DNA of 64,000 nucleotides from Jejuia sp047345485. GTDB taxonomy: Bacteria; Bacteroidota; Bacteroidia; Flavobacteriales; Flavobacteriaceae. Below are positions 43,287 through 52,208 of the stretch, piece after piece. Each line of letters starts with the position of its first letter. The first letter of the stretch is position 1. The notes under the pieces were generated by a model. That model searched no databases. It saw only the letters and a list, made by a program, of their open reading frames with translations, and was not told the origin of the DNA. The stretch is from the NCBI RefSeq assembly GCF_047345485.1, contig NZ_JBLFEN010000001.1, positions 682,001-746,000 of the forward strand. The letters run 5' to 3'. The position numbers were made by a program, and so were the translations under genes.

Positions 43287-44228
43287 TTAATTTAATTGTA
43301 CTATTCGTATTTCGTCGCCTTGAAAACATGTGGCTTCTGGTTCTACTTCTATTGTTGTTGCGTTTATTATTGAAAATGCTACACGAGCACCATTTCTATA
43401 AACATCTAGTTTATCAATATCTGTTACTATTCTTGGTGGCGCAAATTGTGTTTGACCATTGCTTGCAACAATAACTACTTGTTCTTGAGTTACTAAATTT
43501 GTTGTAGAGACTTTCTTTAAAACACCAGATGTGTTATCCACAACTACAATACTATTATTAGAATTATCTAAAATTGTATCTTCTAATCCTTGAATTGCTA
43601 ATGTGTTTAAAGTATTAGTAGTAATTACAGTAGGATTAATTAAATTACCTCCTAATTGTATTGTATTACTTGTAATAGAAAGTCCATTATTTACAGCTAT
43701 ACTTTGATTTAACGGCACCCAGTTAGTACCATTATACGTAAATATGTCTCCAGTAATTCTATCGACATAAATATCACCTGCTAAAGGATTTTGAATTGAG
43801 GTATTTGGTGGACCATTGCCACGACGAGGATTAATATTTATTGGTAACCACTGGTTACCATCCCAAATACTTACTATATTATTTGTATTATTAAACCAAA
43901 AATCACCGACAGTATTGTCTATAGGTGCAGAATTGCGTATTCTTATATTTGGAGCATCACACAAGTTTTTCCAAACAATACCATCAAAAGCAAATACACA
44001 TTGTATATCTGTATTGTATACTATTGCACCTTCCAACGGAATTAATGCATCGATTTCTACCTGAGACAATCGCGTTATCACTAAGACTTTGTTATTACTT
44101 TCTAATTCTAAGACGGAGTTGGAATCTATTAGAGATGGATTATCTCCAATTTTTACCTGAGCTAACATCAAGAAAGGAAAAGCAAACAAAAATAGAGCTG
44201 GGGCTAATATTTTATTGTTTATATACAA
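43287..44228 (-). CDS. Exported protein with repeated 'DGxxW' modules, first gene of operon
   Basis: 313 residues with a signal peptide (ILAPALFLFAFPFLMLAQ). Three short repeats follow, ending in aromatic-DG/NG-x-x-W: YNTDIQCVFAFDGIVWKNL, WFNNTNNIVSIWDGNQWLPI and VDRITGDIFTYNGTNWVPL. The VKIGDNPSLIDSNSVLELES start and the W repeats are typical of Bacteroidota proteins resembling phage tail fibres. The C-terminus VYRNGARVAF...GDEIRIVQLN is shared with the next gene. No sorting domain. Adhesive or structural role inferred. Confidence 0.6.
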   Translation of the reverse strand: MYINNKILAPALFLFAFPFLMLAQVKIGDNPSLIDSNSVLELESNNKVLVITRLSQVEIDALIPLEGAIVYNTDIQCVFAFDGIVWKNLCDAPNIRIRNSAPIDNTVGDFWFNNTNNIVSIWDGNQWLPININPRRGNGPPNTSIQNPLAGDIYVDRITGDIFTYNGTNWVPLNQSIAVNNGLSITSNTIQLGGNLINPTVITTNTLNTLAIQGLEDTILDNSNNSIVVVDNTSGVLKKVSTTNLVTQEQVVIVASNGQTQFAPPRIVTDIDKLDVYRNGARVAFSIINATTIEVEPEATCFQGDEIRIVQLN

Positions 44229-44429
44229 TTCTGTAAAAGGTTTAAAACATTTATTATACGATTAAGACACATACTTGTAAGTAAAGTCACTTTTTTTTAA
44301 AAAAATAAAACTTTTAACAAAAATAGATGACTAGAATGTATTTAAAAGTCAATTTTAGATAGGATAAAATAAATGTAGACGAATGACTAATACCTATAGT
44401 TTAATTGTTTATGCTAAGTAGTTAAAATA

Positions 44430-44467
44430 AACAAAGGGAGGCTTTTTGTAAAAAGCCTCCCTTTGTT
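44430..44467 (-). terminator. Rho-independent terminator of sppA
   Basis: A 16-bp stem (ACAAAGGGAGGCTTTT / AAAAGCCTCCCTTTGT) with a 4-nt loop, 34 bp past the sppA stop. The rest of 44229-44499 shows no gene. Confidence 0.85.
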
Positions 44468-44499
44468 ATCAAGTTGTAATATGTTAATACATAAAGTAG

Positions 44500-46263
44500 T
44501 TATTTTATTTCCATACTAAAAGGAAACAATAACTGTACGCCTTTTTTTTCTGTTAAACGCTTTACTTCTTTGATAAGTTTATAGTTTTCTTCACCAAGTT
44601 CTTCGGCTAAAATTTGTTCTTTAGCCTTTGCTAAACCAAAAGTTTCTAACATTTCATCTAGATTCTTTTCAAAAACTGGATACTCTCTAATTTTATAATC
44701 TTCAATTTTTGCAGCTTCAGCAGCATGTTTTAGGGCTACATCTAATCCTCCTAATTCATCAACCAAACCGCGCTGCAAAGCATCATTCCCTGTCCAAACG
44801 CGTCCTTGTGCAATATCTTCTACTTGTTCTGATGTTAAGTTTCGGCCATCTGCAACTCGTTTTGTAAATAAGCTGTACACATCAATTATACCTTCTTTTA
44901 TGTATTTATGTTGATTTTTGTTGAGCGGTTCAAAAACACTGTAAGTAACTGCATTGGCATTAGTTGCTACTTGTTCTGCATTAATCCCCATATCATCAGC
45001 AAGATTTTTAAAGTTTGGTAATGTACCAAATACACCTATACTACCTGTAATTGTAGTAGATTCGGCAATTATTTTATCTGCATTGGCAGCAATGTAGTAT
45101 CCTCCAGAGGCAGCCAAATCTCCCATAGATACAATAACAGGTTTTACTTTTTTAGTCAATTCTATTTCTCTCCAAATAAGTTCGCTAGCTAAAGCACTTC
45201 CTCCAGGAGAATTTATTCTTAAAACAATAGCTTTAGTGCGCTCATCGTCTCTTGCTTTTATTATAGACTCATTTATTGTAATATGTCCTACTATACCTTG
45301 TTCTCCTTCGCCATACATAATATCACCTTCGGCATAAATAACTGCAATTTTATTTTCACTTGATTTTGCTTTTAATTTAGGCGATACATGTCGTGCATAA
45401 TCTTCTATTGTAACTGTTTTTAATTTTTTATCCTGTGCAGTTCCTGTTGCTTCTTTTAACCCATAAATATACTCGTCGTAATACGCTATTTTATCAACTA
45501 AATTAGAATTAACAGCTAATTGTGGTGTTCTGGCTAACAAACTATCGGCAATTATATTTAATTGTTCTGTAGGTACATTTCTAGATGCTGATACCTCTTT
45601 TTTCATTTCAGACCATAATCCGTTTAAATATACTGATATTTGTTCTCGATTATTATCGCTCATTTCATTTTCTAAAAATGGCTCTACAGCACTTTTGTAT
45701 TTACCATGGCGCACCACTTCCATTTTTATGCCAGATTTTTCTTGAAAATCTTTAAAATATAAACGCTCTGTATACAATCCTTTAAACTCCATCATCCCTA
45801 CAGGATTAATATAAATAGTATCAGCAATAGAACTTAAATAATAGTCTTTTTGCGTATATATGTCGGCATAAGACACTATAAATTTACCAGATTCTTTAAA
45901 ATCCAACAAAGCATCACGAAGTGTTTTTGTTTGCGTAATACCAGCCATAATAAAATTATTTTCTATAGAAATACCTTTTATTTTATCATCTGTTTTCGCA
46001 TACTTTATAGCATCAACTAAATTAAATAAGCCATTTTTCTCATTCTCATTTAAAAAAGGATACTCCTTAAAAATTGTTTTTCCTGCATAATCGTTTATGG
46101 GAAAATCTAGTTTAAGCTCTAATACAGAATTCGATTTAACTTGAACCACATCTTCCGAAGCCCCGCCAAACAAGGCTCCAATAACAATTAAACCCAGAAA
46201 ACATAATCCTAAAAACACAAAAATTCCCACTACTGTAGAAAATACTCTTCTTAAAAATCCCAT
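44500..46263 (-). CDS. sppA: Signal peptide peptidase SppA, 67K type
   Basis: 587 residues. An N-terminal membrane anchor (about 9-33, GIFVFLGLCFLGLIVIGALF) is followed by two tandem S49 domains. The general-base Lys lies in the first domain (VVRHGKYKSAVEPF), the nucleophile Ser in the second (DLAASGGYYIAANADKI), with RINSPGGSALASELIWREI before it. SppA degrades cleaved signal peptides and membrane stubs from the periplasmic face. Length as in E. coli SppA. Divergent from mutS2 with a 158-bp spacer. Confidence 0.92.
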   Translation of the reverse strand: MGFLRRVFSTVVGIFVFLGLCFLGLIVIGALFGGASEDVVQVKSNSVLELKLDFPINDYAGKTIFKEYPFLNENEKNGLFNLVDAIKYAKTDDKIKGISIENNFIMAGITQTKTLRDALLDFKESGKFIVSYADIYTQKDYYLSSIADTIYINPVGMMEFKGLYTERLYFKDFQEKSGIKMEVVRHGKYKSAVEPFLENEMSDNNREQISVYLNGLWSEMKKEVSASRNVPTEQLNIIADSLLARTPQLAVNSNLVDKIAYYDEYIYGLKEATGTAQDKKLKTVTIEDYARHVSPKLKAKSSENKIAVIYAEGDIMYGEGEQGIVGHITINESIIKARDDERTKAIVLRINSPGGSALASELIWREIELTKKVKPVIVSMGDLAASGGYYIAANADKIIAESTTITGSIGVFGTLPNFKNLADDMGINAEQVATNANAVTYSVFEPLNKNQHKYIKEGIIDVYSLFTKRVADGRNLTSEQVEDIAQGRVWTGNDALQRGLVDELGGLDVALKHAAEAAKIEDYKIREYPVFEKNLDEMLETFGLAKAKEQILAEELGEENYKLIKEVKRLTEKKGVQLLFPFSMEIK

Positions 46264-46421
46264 TACTCTTAAATTTTATTCGTTAGTCTGAAAAAAGAAA
46301 AAATGTTACAATTTATTTACAATTGTATCATTCAACATAAATTTTCAATTCTGCAAATTTATTAAAACTTCACTTAAAGAATTCATAACTTCGCACTTTC
46401 ATTTTTCGATTATACTAAAGA

Positions 46422-48593
46422 ATGATACACATTCACGAAAAAACATTACAAGATTTAGAGTTTCAAACGGTATTGCAACAGGTAAGCGAGTTGTGCATTA
46501 CACCTTTGGGAAATGCTGCTACATTAAAAATACTTCCGCTTAAAACCAAAGAAGATTTACAATTTTCCCTAAATCTTACTAATGATTACGTATCATCATT
46601 TTATAATGACAACCGTATACCTAACCACGGTTTTGATACTATTGCAAAGGAAATTCAACTCTTAAATATAGAAAACACCTTTTTAGAAGTTCATGGATTA
46701 AAAAAAATTGTATCTATATCTTTAACGGTTAATACTATACTAAAGTTTTTAAAAAAGTTTGAAGAATATTACCCTCATTTAAATAAATATGCGTCGCATA
46801 TTGAGGTTACAAAAGTTTTAATTGAGAAGATAGATGCTATTGTAGACAGGTTTGGTGATATAAAAGACAATGCATCAGACACTTTATACGATTTACGCAA
46901 ATCTATAAATAAAGTAAAAGGTAAAATAAATCAGAGTTTTGCATCTGCATTAACTACCTACCACAATCTGGAATATTTAGACGACATTAGAGAGTCTGTG
47001 GTAGAAAACAGACGTGTTTTAGCTGTAAAAGCCATGTATCGTCGCAAAGTAAAAGGCGCTATAATGGGCGGTAGCAAAACAGGAAGTATTGTATATATTG
47101 AACCTGAGACTACACTACAATACACGCGAGAACTCAATAATTTAGAATACGAAGAACAAGAAGAAGTTGTTCGTATTTTAAAAGAAGTTACCGATTTTAT
47201 GCGTCCGTTTTTAACGCTTCTTAAAGATTACCAAACGTTTTTAATTGGTATAGATGTAATTTCGGCAAAAGCAAAGTATGCTAAATCTATGAATGCTATT
47301 CTTCCTGAAATTTCGGAAGATAGAAGCATGTATTTACGTGATGCCTACCACCCACTACTCTATTTAAATAATTTAGAGAAGAAAGAAAAAACATTTCCGC
47401 AAACACTATCTCTTAAAGAAGGTAGTAGAATTATTGTAATATCTGGCCCAAATGCTGGTGGTAAAAGTATCACCTTAAAAACTGTTGGTTTACTACAAGT
47501 TATGTTGCAAAGTGGCATGCTAATTCCTGTACATGAACGTAGCACGGTATGTTTATTTGACAGAATTTTAAGTGATATTGGCGACAACCAATCTATTGAA
47601 AATCATTTAAGTACATATAGTTACCGTCTAAAACAGATGAACTATTTTCTTAGAAAGTGCAACAAAAATACCTTATTTTTAATTGATGAGTTTGGTACAG
47701 GTTCTGATCCTGAATTGGGTGGCGCATTAGCCGAAGCATTTTTAGAAGAGTTTTATCATAGAGAAGCTTTTGGAATTATCACCACACATTATTCTAACTT
47801 AAAAATTTTAGCTACAGAATTACCACATATGATTAATGCTAACATGTTGTTTAACGAGCGCACTCTAGAGCCTATGTTTAAACTTATTGTTGGGCAAGCT
47901 GGTAGTAGTTTTACGTTTGAAGTAGCGCAAAAAAATGGTATTCCATATTCGTTAATTAATAGAGCAAAAAAGAAAATTGAACGTAGTAAAGTACGTTTTG
48001 ATGCTACCATTGCGAAGCTACAGAAAGAGCGTTCTAGATTAGAAAAAACAGGACAATCTTTAAAACTCAACGAGAAAAAGAAGATTGAAGAGGCTGATAA
48101 ATTAGAAGAGATAAACACCAAAGTACAAAAGAAACTTGAGAGCTATCAAGAATTATATGATAGCAATCAACGTTTGATTTATTTAGGACAAAAAGTAAAT
48201 GATATTGCCGAAAAATACTTTGAAAACAAACAAAAGAAGGCCTTAATGGGCGAACTTTTTAAAGTAGTACAAATTGAAAACTCTAAGCGAAAAAAAGTTT
48301 CGGCTAAACAAAAGAAAGCTCAAAAAGCTAAGGAACAGCAGGTAAAGCAAGAAGCCGAAAAGAAGGTTAATGTTATAAGAAAAAAGAAAAAAGCAGCAAA
48401 ACAAAAAGCAGCAGAAGCACCACCAAAACCAAAACCCATTTTAAAAGTAGGCGACCGTGTGCGTATGCACGATGGTAGAGCTGTTGGTAGTATTGATAGT
48501 ATAGAAAAAAACAAGGCCAATGTAAATTATGGTATGTTTACTACCAATGTAGCTTTGGATTTATTGGAACTGGTAGAGGCTGTTAAAAATTGA
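46422..48593 (+). CDS. mutS2: MutS2-type ATPase lacking the Smr domain
   Basis: 723 residues: core and clamp region (HEKTLQDLEFQTVLQQVSEL, MYRRKVKGAIMGGSKTGSI, YIEPETTL), then the MutS ATPase with Walker A GPNAGGKSITLK (near 342), STYSYRLKQM, Walker B LIDEFGTGSDPELGGALAEA and ITTHYSNLK. A long coiled coil and a Lys/Ala-rich stretch follow, then a small beta domain (LKVGDRVRMHDGRAVGSID). The C-terminal Smr nuclease domain of most MutS2 proteins is absent. In Bacillus and Thermus MutS2 acts in recombination control or rescue of collided ribosomes; nuclease function is doubtful here. Confidence 0.85.
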   Translation: MIHIHEKTLQDLEFQTVLQQVSELCITPLGNAATLKILPLKTKEDLQFSLNLTNDYVSSFYNDNRIPNHGFDTIAKEIQLLNIENTFLEVHGLKKIVSISLTVNTILKFLKKFEEYYPHLNKYASHIEVTKVLIEKIDAIVDRFGDIKDNASDTLYDLRKSINKVKGKINQSFASALTTYHNLEYLDDIRESVVENRRVLAVKAMYRRKVKGAIMGGSKTGSIVYIEPETTLQYTRELNNLEYEEQEEVVRILKEVTDFMRPFLTLLKDYQTFLIGIDVISAKAKYAKSMNAILPEISEDRSMYLRDAYHPLLYLNNLEKKEKTFPQTLSLKEGSRIIVISGPNAGGKSITLKTVGLLQVMLQSGMLIPVHERSTVCLFDRILSDIGDNQSIENHLSTYSYRLKQMNYFLRKCNKNTLFLIDEFGTGSDPELGGALAEAFLEEFYHREAFGIITTHYSNLKILATELPHMINANMLFNERTLEPMFKLIVGQAGSSFTFEVAQKNGIPYSLINRAKKKIERSKVRFDATIAKLQKERSRLEKTGQSLKLNEKKKIEEADKLEEINTKVQKKLESYQELYDSNQRLIYLGQKVNDIAEKYFENKQKKALMGELFKVVQIENSKRKKVSAKQKKAQKAKEQQVKQEAEKKVNVIRKKKKAAKQKAAEAPPKPKPILKVGDRVRMHDGRAVGSIDSIEKNKANVNYGMFTTNVALDLLELVEAVKN

Positions 48594-48600
48594 GTTTGTT

Positions 48601-48636
48601 GAGTATTTCTACTTAAAAAAACATTAAGTAGAACTC
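48601..48636 (+). terminator. Possible terminator after mutS2
   Basis: Imperfect stem GAG-TATTTCTACTTA / TAAGTAGAACTC followed by GTTTTATT, 7 bp past the stop. Confidence 0.55.
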
Positions 48637-48662
48637 GTTTTATTAATAAATTATAATGTTTA

Positions 48663-48670
48663 TATCTTTG
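48663..48670 (+). promoter_or_regulatory. Putative -7 element TATCTTTG, nearly leaderless
   Basis: Fits TAnnTTTG and ends only 4 nt before the ATG at 48675, so transcription would begin at or next to the start codon. Confidence 0.45.
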
Positions 48671-48674
48671 TATA

Positions 48675-49094
48675 ATGACGTTTAATATACCCCAAAACAA
48701 GCAATTAATTCTATTTGATGGGGTGTGTAACCTTTGTAATTCTTCGGTACAATTTGTAATTAAACACGATAAAAATAATCAGTTTATGTTTACCGCTTTG
48801 CAAAGTGAAGCAGGACAAAAAATCATCAATCATTTTAATATTGACACTAAAAAAGTAGATTCAATTTTATTATTTACTCCAAAAAAAGGAATTGTTTCTA
48901 AAAGTACTGCAGCTCTAAAAGTGGCCTCTAAACTAGGGTTTCCAATCAATATTTTAAGTGTTTTTCTTATTATTCCCTCTTTTATTAGTAATTGGGTTTA
49001 CGATTTTATTGCAAAAAATCGTTATAAATGGTTTGGCAAAAAAGAGGCCTGTATGATACCAACACCAGAATTGAAGAATAAATTTTTAAGCTAA
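48675..49094 (+). CDS. DCC-family thiol-disulfide oxidoreductase-like protein (DUF393)
   Basis: 139 residues. LILFDGVCNLCNSSVQFVIK, with Cys18 and Cys21, is the DCC family signature (Asp-Cys-x-x-Cys). A central AALKVASKLGF and a C-terminal RYKWFGKKEACM complete the domain. A thioredoxin-like reductase role is proposed for the family without known substrates. A hydrophobic segment (ILSVFLIIPSFISNWVYDFI) may be membrane associated. Confidence 0.85.
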   Translation: MTFNIPQNKQLILFDGVCNLCNSSVQFVIKHDKNNQFMFTALQSEAGQKIINHFNIDTKKVDSILLFTPKKGIVSKSTAALKVASKLGFPINILSVFLIIPSFISNWVYDFIAKNRYKWFGKKEACMIPTPELKNKFLS

Positions 49095-49178
49095 TTTGTA
49101 TCTAAAAACACTAGCTCTTTTCTAATACAACGCAACCTTTATAAGTTTCACTCATCTACAAAGAAAATGCTTTAAATC

Positions 49179-49613
49179 ATGATAAATAGATTAGCCTACT
49201 TTATAATAATTACTCTATATGTTTGTTGTAAAACTGAAGATGATGGGCTACCAGATTGTTCTGCCGTTTCATGTGTAACTCCATTTATTCTTATAGACTT
49301 AGTTGATAATACCACAAAAGACAACATCATTCTTCAAGATAATATTTCTAATACAGCTATTGTTATACTAGACGCTTCTGAAAATCCATTTGAATTTACT
49401 ATTATCAAAACTAAAGGGTTGTTATATATTGAAAAAAAGAGTGCATCTGACTTTTTAGAAATTCGAATAGACTCTCAAATAACAACCAGTCTATCTTACA
49501 ACACATCAACACCTAATACTAATGAATGCTGTGATTTTGGTGATCTTATAGACGTACAAGTAAACAGTAACACTTTTAAAGTGGAAGATAACACAGTTAC
49601 TGTTTATTTATAA
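49179..49613 (+). CDS. Small putative lipoprotein, unknown function
   Basis: 144 residues beginning MINRLAYFIIITLYVCCKTED, a hydrophobic N-terminus ending in a Cys pair that could be lipidated although the lipobox is not standard. The remainder is beta-rich with four more Cys (LPDCSAVSCVTPF, NECCDFG) that may form disulfides. I recognise no domain. Closest neighbours are 84 bp upstream and 153 bp downstream; probably a single gene. Confidence 0.55.
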   Translation: MINRLAYFIIITLYVCCKTEDDGLPDCSAVSCVTPFILIDLVDNTTKDNIILQDNISNTAIVILDASENPFEFTIIKTKGLLYIEKKSASDFLEIRIDSQITTSLSYNTSTPNTNECCDFGDLIDVQVNSNTFKVEDNTVTVYL

Positions 49614-49766
49614 AAAATTATTTCTCAAAGCCATTAAAATAATTTGCTTAGAGTTAAACTCATCAAAATTAGCTTTTAACTCATTTAAAAGTATCGATTA
49701 CTCATTGTTCGTTTTTTAATGTTTTGAATGTTTCTAGATTTAATCAAAACTTAAAAACAACTAATC

Positions 49767-51839
49767 ATGAAACTATTGTATATAGTATTACTTTTGTGGA
49801 CCTCAACTATCTTTTCTACTACTAAAAACCCCACAACTTCCTCAATAAAAGCAGTAACCGTTTTTGTTGACGGTGCACAAATTACCAGGTATTCTAAAAT
49901 AACATTGCCAGAAGGCACAACAGAATTTTCGTTTAACAAATTGTCACCGCATATTAAAGAAAATAGTATTCAAGTTTCGGGATTAAACGGTACTTCTATC
50001 CTATCCATTAACTATGCTATAAATCATATTACAAAATTTGATAAAACCGAAACTGTAACACAACTTCAAAATGATATTGAAGCACTTAATGATGCTATTC
50101 GCTTAGAGCAAGATATAATGGAAGGCTACACTCAAGAAATAAAAATTATAGAAGAGAATCGAAAACTTGGTAATGATAATCAAGTGGTAAGCTTAGAAAA
50201 ATTAAAACAGTTTGCAGCGTATTACCGACAGCGCATTACTGAATTGAATACATTACTAAACAAATCGTTAAAGAAAAATAGAACCTATAAATCACAGATA
50301 GAAGATATAAAAAGACAGTTGGTAGAGTTAAATGTAGACGATAATATACAAACTGGAGAAATTAAAGTAAAACTAACTTCTAACACTAAAAAACAACTCA
50401 ACTTAGTTATAAAATACAATGTTACTAATGCAGGTTGGTTTCCTATTTACGATTTAAAAGCTAAAAGTATCAATGCACCTTTAGAGTTATACTATAAAGC
50501 GCATGTATACCAAACTACTGGTGTAAGTTGGGATACTGTAAAATTAACGCTATCTACTAATGATCCAAATACTAATAATATTAAACCCATTATGGATACT
50601 AAATATTTAAATTTTGTAAGCAATTATAAGCAGCAAAACGTAACAAAACGTTACGAGTTTAAACATAATCCTTTTGTAAAACATGTTAGCGGTACTATTA
50701 CTGATGCCAGTGGTTTACCATTACCAGGAGCAACTATTCTATTAAAAGGCACCTCTATTGGAAGTGCAACAGACTTTGATGGTAATTTTTCACTTGATGC
50801 AAAAGGAGCAAAAGAGTTAGAGGTGTCGTATTTAGGATATGTAACAACTACAATTCCCATTCACTCAAGTATTATAAATTTAAGTTTAGAAGAAGATGTT
50901 AGTGCTTTAGATGAAGTTGTGGTTGTGGGTTATGGTACTAGCAATGGTAATGGCTATGTATCAAGTACAGCATCAGTTTCCAGTGTTTCAAATATTAAAA
51001 TTAGAGGTGTAGGTTCTATAAAATCTAAAGGCACACCACTTTATGTTATAGACGGTACCATTAAAAATGAAAAAGAGTTTAAAAGTATTAGTGAAGATAT
51101 GATAGTACATGTTGATGTACTTAAAGGAAATGCTGCAACAGGTATTTACGGCAGTAGAGCATCTAACGGTGCGATATTAATTACCACAAAAAAAGGTAAT
51201 TACACGTCAAATGGTGATATTATTTCTCACGGTATTTCTAATACAAGTTTTGAAATTCAAAAACTATCAACTATAACTTCTGATGGAGACGTAACTGTTA
51301 TAGAAATTGATAACTTTAAGTTACCTGCAACCTTCTCATACTTTACAGCACCAGTAATTAATGAAAACGTGTTTTTAACTGCTAAAATTGCAAACTGGCA
51401 ACAACTAAATTTATTACCTGGTGAAGCCAATATTTATTTTGAAGACAGCTATTCTGGTATAACAAACATAAATCCTTATGCTACTACCGATAGCCTAACT
51501 GTATCTTTAGGTGTAGATCCTAATGTAGTGATTACAAGAAAACCTACTAATAATTTTAAGAAAACAAACTTTATCGGTAATAATAGAATAGTTGAAAAAG
51601 GATATGACATTGAAATAAAAAATAATAAAACTTCTGCTATTGATATTGTGATTGTAGATAGAATTCCTATTAGTCAAAATAAAGATATTAAAGTAGATGA
51701 TATTGACTCAGGAGACGCTGATTTTAATCCTAAAAAAGGCATATTAACATGGAAAACTAGAATTAAATCAGGTACTACACAAAAACATCAATTTTTATAT
51801 AATGTGAAATATCCTAAGTATAGAAAGGTTAATTTGTAA
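49767..51839 (+). CDS. MuiA-type DUF4140/DUF4139 protein with inserted SusC-like CarboxypepD-reg and TonB-plug domains
   Basis: 690 residues with a signal peptide (MKLLYIVLLLWTSTIFS). The N-terminal DUF4140 part (KAVTVFVDGAQITRYSKITL), a coiled coil (about 85-190) and the first half of DUF4139 (KYNVTNAGWFPIYDLKAKS, AHVYQTTGVSWDTVKLTLST) match mucoidy-inhibitor MuiA proteins. At about residues 306-478 an insertion carries a carboxypeptidase-like regulatory domain (HVSGTITDASGLPLPGATI, GTSIGSATDFDGNFSL) and a TonB-plug piece (LDEVVVVGYG, LYVIDGTIKN, GIYGSRASNGAILITTKKG). DUF4139 then resumes (FTAPVINENVFLTAKIANW) to the end. No beta barrel follows, so it is not a receptor. Confidence 0.8.
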   Translation: MKLLYIVLLLWTSTIFSTTKNPTTSSIKAVTVFVDGAQITRYSKITLPEGTTEFSFNKLSPHIKENSIQVSGLNGTSILSINYAINHITKFDKTETVTQLQNDIEALNDAIRLEQDIMEGYTQEIKIIEENRKLGNDNQVVSLEKLKQFAAYYRQRITELNTLLNKSLKKNRTYKSQIEDIKRQLVELNVDDNIQTGEIKVKLTSNTKKQLNLVIKYNVTNAGWFPIYDLKAKSINAPLELYYKAHVYQTTGVSWDTVKLTLSTNDPNTNNIKPIMDTKYLNFVSNYKQQNVTKRYEFKHNPFVKHVSGTITDASGLPLPGATILLKGTSIGSATDFDGNFSLDAKGAKELEVSYLGYVTTTIPIHSSIINLSLEEDVSALDEVVVVGYGTSNGNGYVSSTASVSSVSNIKIRGVGSIKSKGTPLYVIDGTIKNEKEFKSISEDMIVHVDVLKGNAATGIYGSRASNGAILITTKKGNYTSNGDIISHGISNTSFEIQKLSTITSDGDVTVIEIDNFKLPATFSYFTAPVINENVFLTAKIANWQQLNLLPGEANIYFEDSYSGITNINPYATTDSLTVSLGVDPNVVITRKPTNNFKKTNFIGNNRIVEKGYDIEIKNNKTSAIDIVIVDRIPISQNKDIKVDDIDSGDADFNPKKGILTWKTRIKSGTTQKHQFLYNVKYPKYRKVNL

Positions 51840-51929
51840 TATATTTATTGCCAATAGTTCTTTTTATTAATCATAAAACTAGAAGTATTTACATTGATTA
51901 TAGTTTACAATGCTAGCCAAATTATTGCG

Positions 51930-52208
51930 CTAAGCCCAAAAACTTGTTATGGTAAAATAAGAACATAAAGCTAATAACAACACACTTAGTAACGTCATTA
52001 AATGTCTTTGACCTTTAATTATATGACGTATTCCTATGACTAAAAAAACGAGTTGAGCAATGAGAAAGGTTATTGTAAATAATTCCGAAAAAAAGGTTAC
52101 CAAACTTAAGTTTATATTGTAATTACTTATTAACCAAAGAAGTATAAAGTAACATACAATTACAAAATTTATAATAGTTATATTTTTACTATGCGTTAAT
52201 TTATACAT
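51930..52208 (-). CDS. Small three-span membrane protein
   Basis: 92 residues with three hydrophobic spans (NFVIVCYFILLWLIS, LFTITFLIAQLVFLVIGI, LMTLLSVLLLALCSYF). Family not recognised. The start overlaps the sulfurtransferase stop by 8 bp, so the two are cotranscribed and translation may be coupled. Confidence 0.6.
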   Translation of the reverse strand: MYKLTHSKNITIINFVIVCYFILLWLISNYNINLSLVTFFSELFTITFLIAQLVFLVIGIRHIIKGQRHLMTLLSVLLLALCSYFTITSFWA

